Source: Bacteroidaceae bacterium
GTDB lineage: Bacteria; Bacteroidota; Bacteroidia; Bacteroidales; Bacteroidaceae
Reading direction: 5' to 3'
Length of the DNA stretch: 44,255 nucleotides
NCBI GenBank assembly: GCA_017631315.1
Contig: JAGBTN010000006.1
Coordinates: forward strand, 1 to 44,255
The notes below the pieces were generated by a model. It was not told the origin of the DNA. It was given only the letters and a program-made list of their open reading frames with translations, and did not search any database. The position numbers and the translations under genes are program-made. Shown piece after piece: positions 42,991 through 44,255 of this stretch (the stretch's first letter is position 1; every line of letters begins with the position of its first letter).

Positions 42991-43049
42991 GCAACCACCT
43001 TACGCTACTCCCTTGTTATGAGCGATGCCAAGGTGAATTGCAAAACATC

Positions 43050-43190
43050 CTGCAGTCCACTTGGCAAAATGGACGCGTCCGTTCTGCCAAGTCCACGCGT
43101 CCGCTGAAAAAACTACTCCAGTGTAATTGTCCAACTTCTCTGCAGAAGTAGGGGAACTTCTCTGCAGAAGTCGGCGAAGTTCTCTTGAGC
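43050..43190. repeat. 22-bp-phased palindrome array E
   Basis: After the head CTGCAGTCCACTTG (43050-43063, shared with array A) come sites centred at 43075.5 (GGACGCGTCC), 43097.5 (CCACGCGTCC), a degenerate site near 43119.5, then 43141.5 and 43163.5 (both CTTCTCTGCAGAAG) and 43185.5 (GTTCTCTTGAGC). All lie on one 22-bp grid. Linkers include TAGGGGAA and TCGGCGAA. The array lies between the convergent cohesin-like gene and the small conserved gene at 43291. Confidence 0.85.
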
Positions 43191-43290
43191 GTTTTCTTAA
43201 CCTCCCGCAAGGAGTGCTCCGTTGCGAAATAATACAATCGTTATTCCCCGGTGTGAGAACTGGATTGAAAGAAGTAAGTTCGTAGTACGC

Positions 43291-43662
43291 CTACTCCTTG
43301 TTTTCGGCATAATACTCGTCCCATTGACGCTGCACTTCGCGCCAATCCACTTCGTCGCCACTGGCAACCGCTTCGGCCAGACGCAGTTCCTCATCGCGCT
43401 GCCTCTTCTCTGCATGGCGCAGTTTCATGCTCTCGATGGTTGCATCGTCAAGAATCTGGATGGCACCTCGCCGTATGCAGTTCTGCAAATCCTCAGGCCC
43501 GAAGGCCTTGCCCTGCACATTGAAGTCGGCAATATTGAACTCGAATGTCGTGCGGAGCGTATGTCGCACCATCTTTTGCTGAAAGCGAGTGCCGGCCATC
43601 TTCCTTGCCAGCAACTTGCCGATAACGTTTATTTCGCGTTGTGAAAACTTCTTTCTTCCCAT
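43291..43662 (-). CDS. Small conserved charged protein of unknown function
   Basis: This 123-residue protein begins MGRKKFSQREINVIGKLLAR, a basic N-terminus, and continues with HTLRTTFEFNIADFNVQGKA and a strongly charged helical C-terminus (MKLRHAEKRQRDEELRLAEA). There is no signal peptide or membrane helix, so it is cytoplasmic. The pattern and its own -7 promoter box (43682-43689) support a real gene. It resembles small conserved Bacteroidales proteins, but I cannot assign a function. The start ATG at 43662 lies 19 bases after the -7 box. Confidence 0.7.
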   Translation of the reverse strand: MGRKKFSQREINVIGKLLARKMAGTRFQQKMVRHTLRTTFEFNIADFNVQGKAFGPEDLQNCIRRGAIQILDDATIESMKLRHAEKRQRDEELRLAEAVASGDEVDWREVQRQWDEYYAENKE

Positions 43663-43681
43663 TTTTGGTCAATTTGCGGTG

Positions 43682-43689
43682 CAAAGATA
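43682..43689 (-). promoter_or_regulatory. -7 box of the small charged protein gene
   Basis: TATCTTTG on the minus strand is 19 bases before the ATG at 43662. The upstream TTTG is only 12 bases away, so the -33 element is uncertain. Confidence 0.55.
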
Positions 43690-43946
43690 CACATAAATAT
43701 CCAAACCACACCTCCTTTCCCGTATGTTTCTGTCAGTCGGGCAATGTCTTTACCCCAAACAACCACAAGCTCCCCCGTCATGATCTCGCATCAAGACAAG
43801 AGAATAAGTAGTCTTCAACCTTCCCCGACATGATCTCAATACTTGCTGTAATATCATCACGTATCCTTTTCCTTTTCGCGCGTATTATATATATAATGTG
43901 TAAATATTAAAGATGCATATTGTTTGCTAAAAAGTTGTGTGAATGT
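43690..43946. other. Intergenic stretch before the rRNA promoter, with a direct repeat
   Basis: No gene is supported. Two related 16-base segments, CCCCCGTCATGATCTC (ending 43787) and TCCCCGACATGATCTC (ending 43837), lie exactly 50 bases apart. The following part (43878-43946) is AT-rich with a TATATATATAA run, as expected for an upstream element of an rRNA promoter. Confidence 0.55.
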
Positions 43947-43977
43947 TTTGTCAGTTTATTGAAAAGGTGTACCTTTG
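43947..43977 (+). promoter_or_regulatory. rRNA operon promoter
   Basis: TTTG at 43947-43950 and TACCTTTG at 43970-43977, 19 bases apart, match the Bacteroidetes promoter consensus. An AT-rich region precedes it and the rRNA leader follows; the 16S gene starts about 255 bases downstream. Confidence 0.8.
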
Positions 43978-43984
43978 CAGTCGC

Positions 43985-44232
43985 AAATGAGGCTTTCCCG
44001 TGCCTCTGGTACGGGTAGGGTTTTGATGCGCTCCATTTGGAGTCGAGTTCTTTGAAAGATTTACATAGACAGAAATTGTAGTACAAGAAAGAAAACGTGT
44101 AAGTTTGCATATAGCAGACGAACACAAGTGAACCGTCAATATTCTTATTAATAGGATATATGAGTAGTACAGGTTCAGGCTCTTTTCTAAATCAGACAAG
44201 TTCTGCTTTTATAGCATTACTAATGATATTTT
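43985..44232 (+). other. rRNA leader
   Basis: This stretch between the promoter and the 16S gene includes GTTCTTTGAAAG near 44048, similar to the GTTCTTTGA motif common in Bacteroidetes rRNA leaders and resembling an antitermination boxA-type region. No tRNA or open reading frame is supported. Confidence 0.6.
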
Positions 44233-44255
44233 ACAATGAAGAGTTTGATCCTGGC
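44233..44255 (+). rRNA. 16S rRNA, 5' end only
   Basis: AGAGTTTGATCCTGGC at 44240-44255 is the universal 16S 5' sequence (primer 27F region, E. coli position 8 onward), so base 1 of the gene is near 44233. The window ends after about 23 bases of the gene. Confidence 0.95.

Overview
The window looks like a piece of a Bacteroidales chromosome, most likely Prevotella or a close relative. Evidence: several promoters match the Bacteroidetes TAnnTTTG (-7) plus TTTG/TTG (-33) pattern, four predicted secreted proteins end in type IX secretion (T9SS) sorting tails, there is a Wzi-family capsule protein, and Shine-Dalgarno sites are largely absent. The last 23 bases are the 5' end of a 16S rRNA gene, preceded by a leader and a strong promoter.

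Region 1 (1-12964) is AT-rich and holds nine tightly packed plus-strand genes: a 5'-truncated T9SS cargo with about 103-residue repeats, an outer-membrane barrel, a zinc-ribbon membrane protein, a paralogous membrane protein, a small periplasmic protein, a large vWA protein that resembles the TssR family, an ABC ATPase, an FtsX-type permease and a LysM-barrel protein. It reads as one uncharacterised cell-envelope operon. I cannot assign it to a known system.

Region 2 (12965-17100) is a graveyard of insertion sequences (IS982-, IS256- and IS66-like remnants and two short inverted-repeat elements), a broken outer-membrane protein gene and a complete YfaP-like lipoprotein gene. It lies between the AT-rich block and the more GC-rich remainder.

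Region 3 (17180-25385) is an envelope-polysaccharide locus: an acyltransferase fused to a second polytopic domain, a GT2 glycosyltransferase, Wzi, a small lipoprotein, a WecA-type initiating transferase, and convergently a membrane-bound NDP-sugar 4,6-dehydratase.

Region 4 (25462-43689) is mostly housekeeping and glycan degradation. Minus-strand genes are a PAP2 phosphatase with a barrel-like C-terminus, prs, a ThiE/TenI-like protein, and a topA-aroK-speA-flavodiiron run. Plus-strand genes are a secreted GH43, a secreted GH38 alpha-mannosidase and a small cohesin-like T9SS protein. A small conserved minus-strand gene precedes the rRNA promoter.

The most striking unexplained signal is a family of intergenic arrays of short palindromes whose centres are exactly 22 bp (two helical turns) apart. 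There are four clear loci (about 17.0, 26.8, 35.8 and 43.1 kb) and one degenerate locus (31.8 kb). Core sequences differ between loci, but the 22-bp phase is kept to the base.
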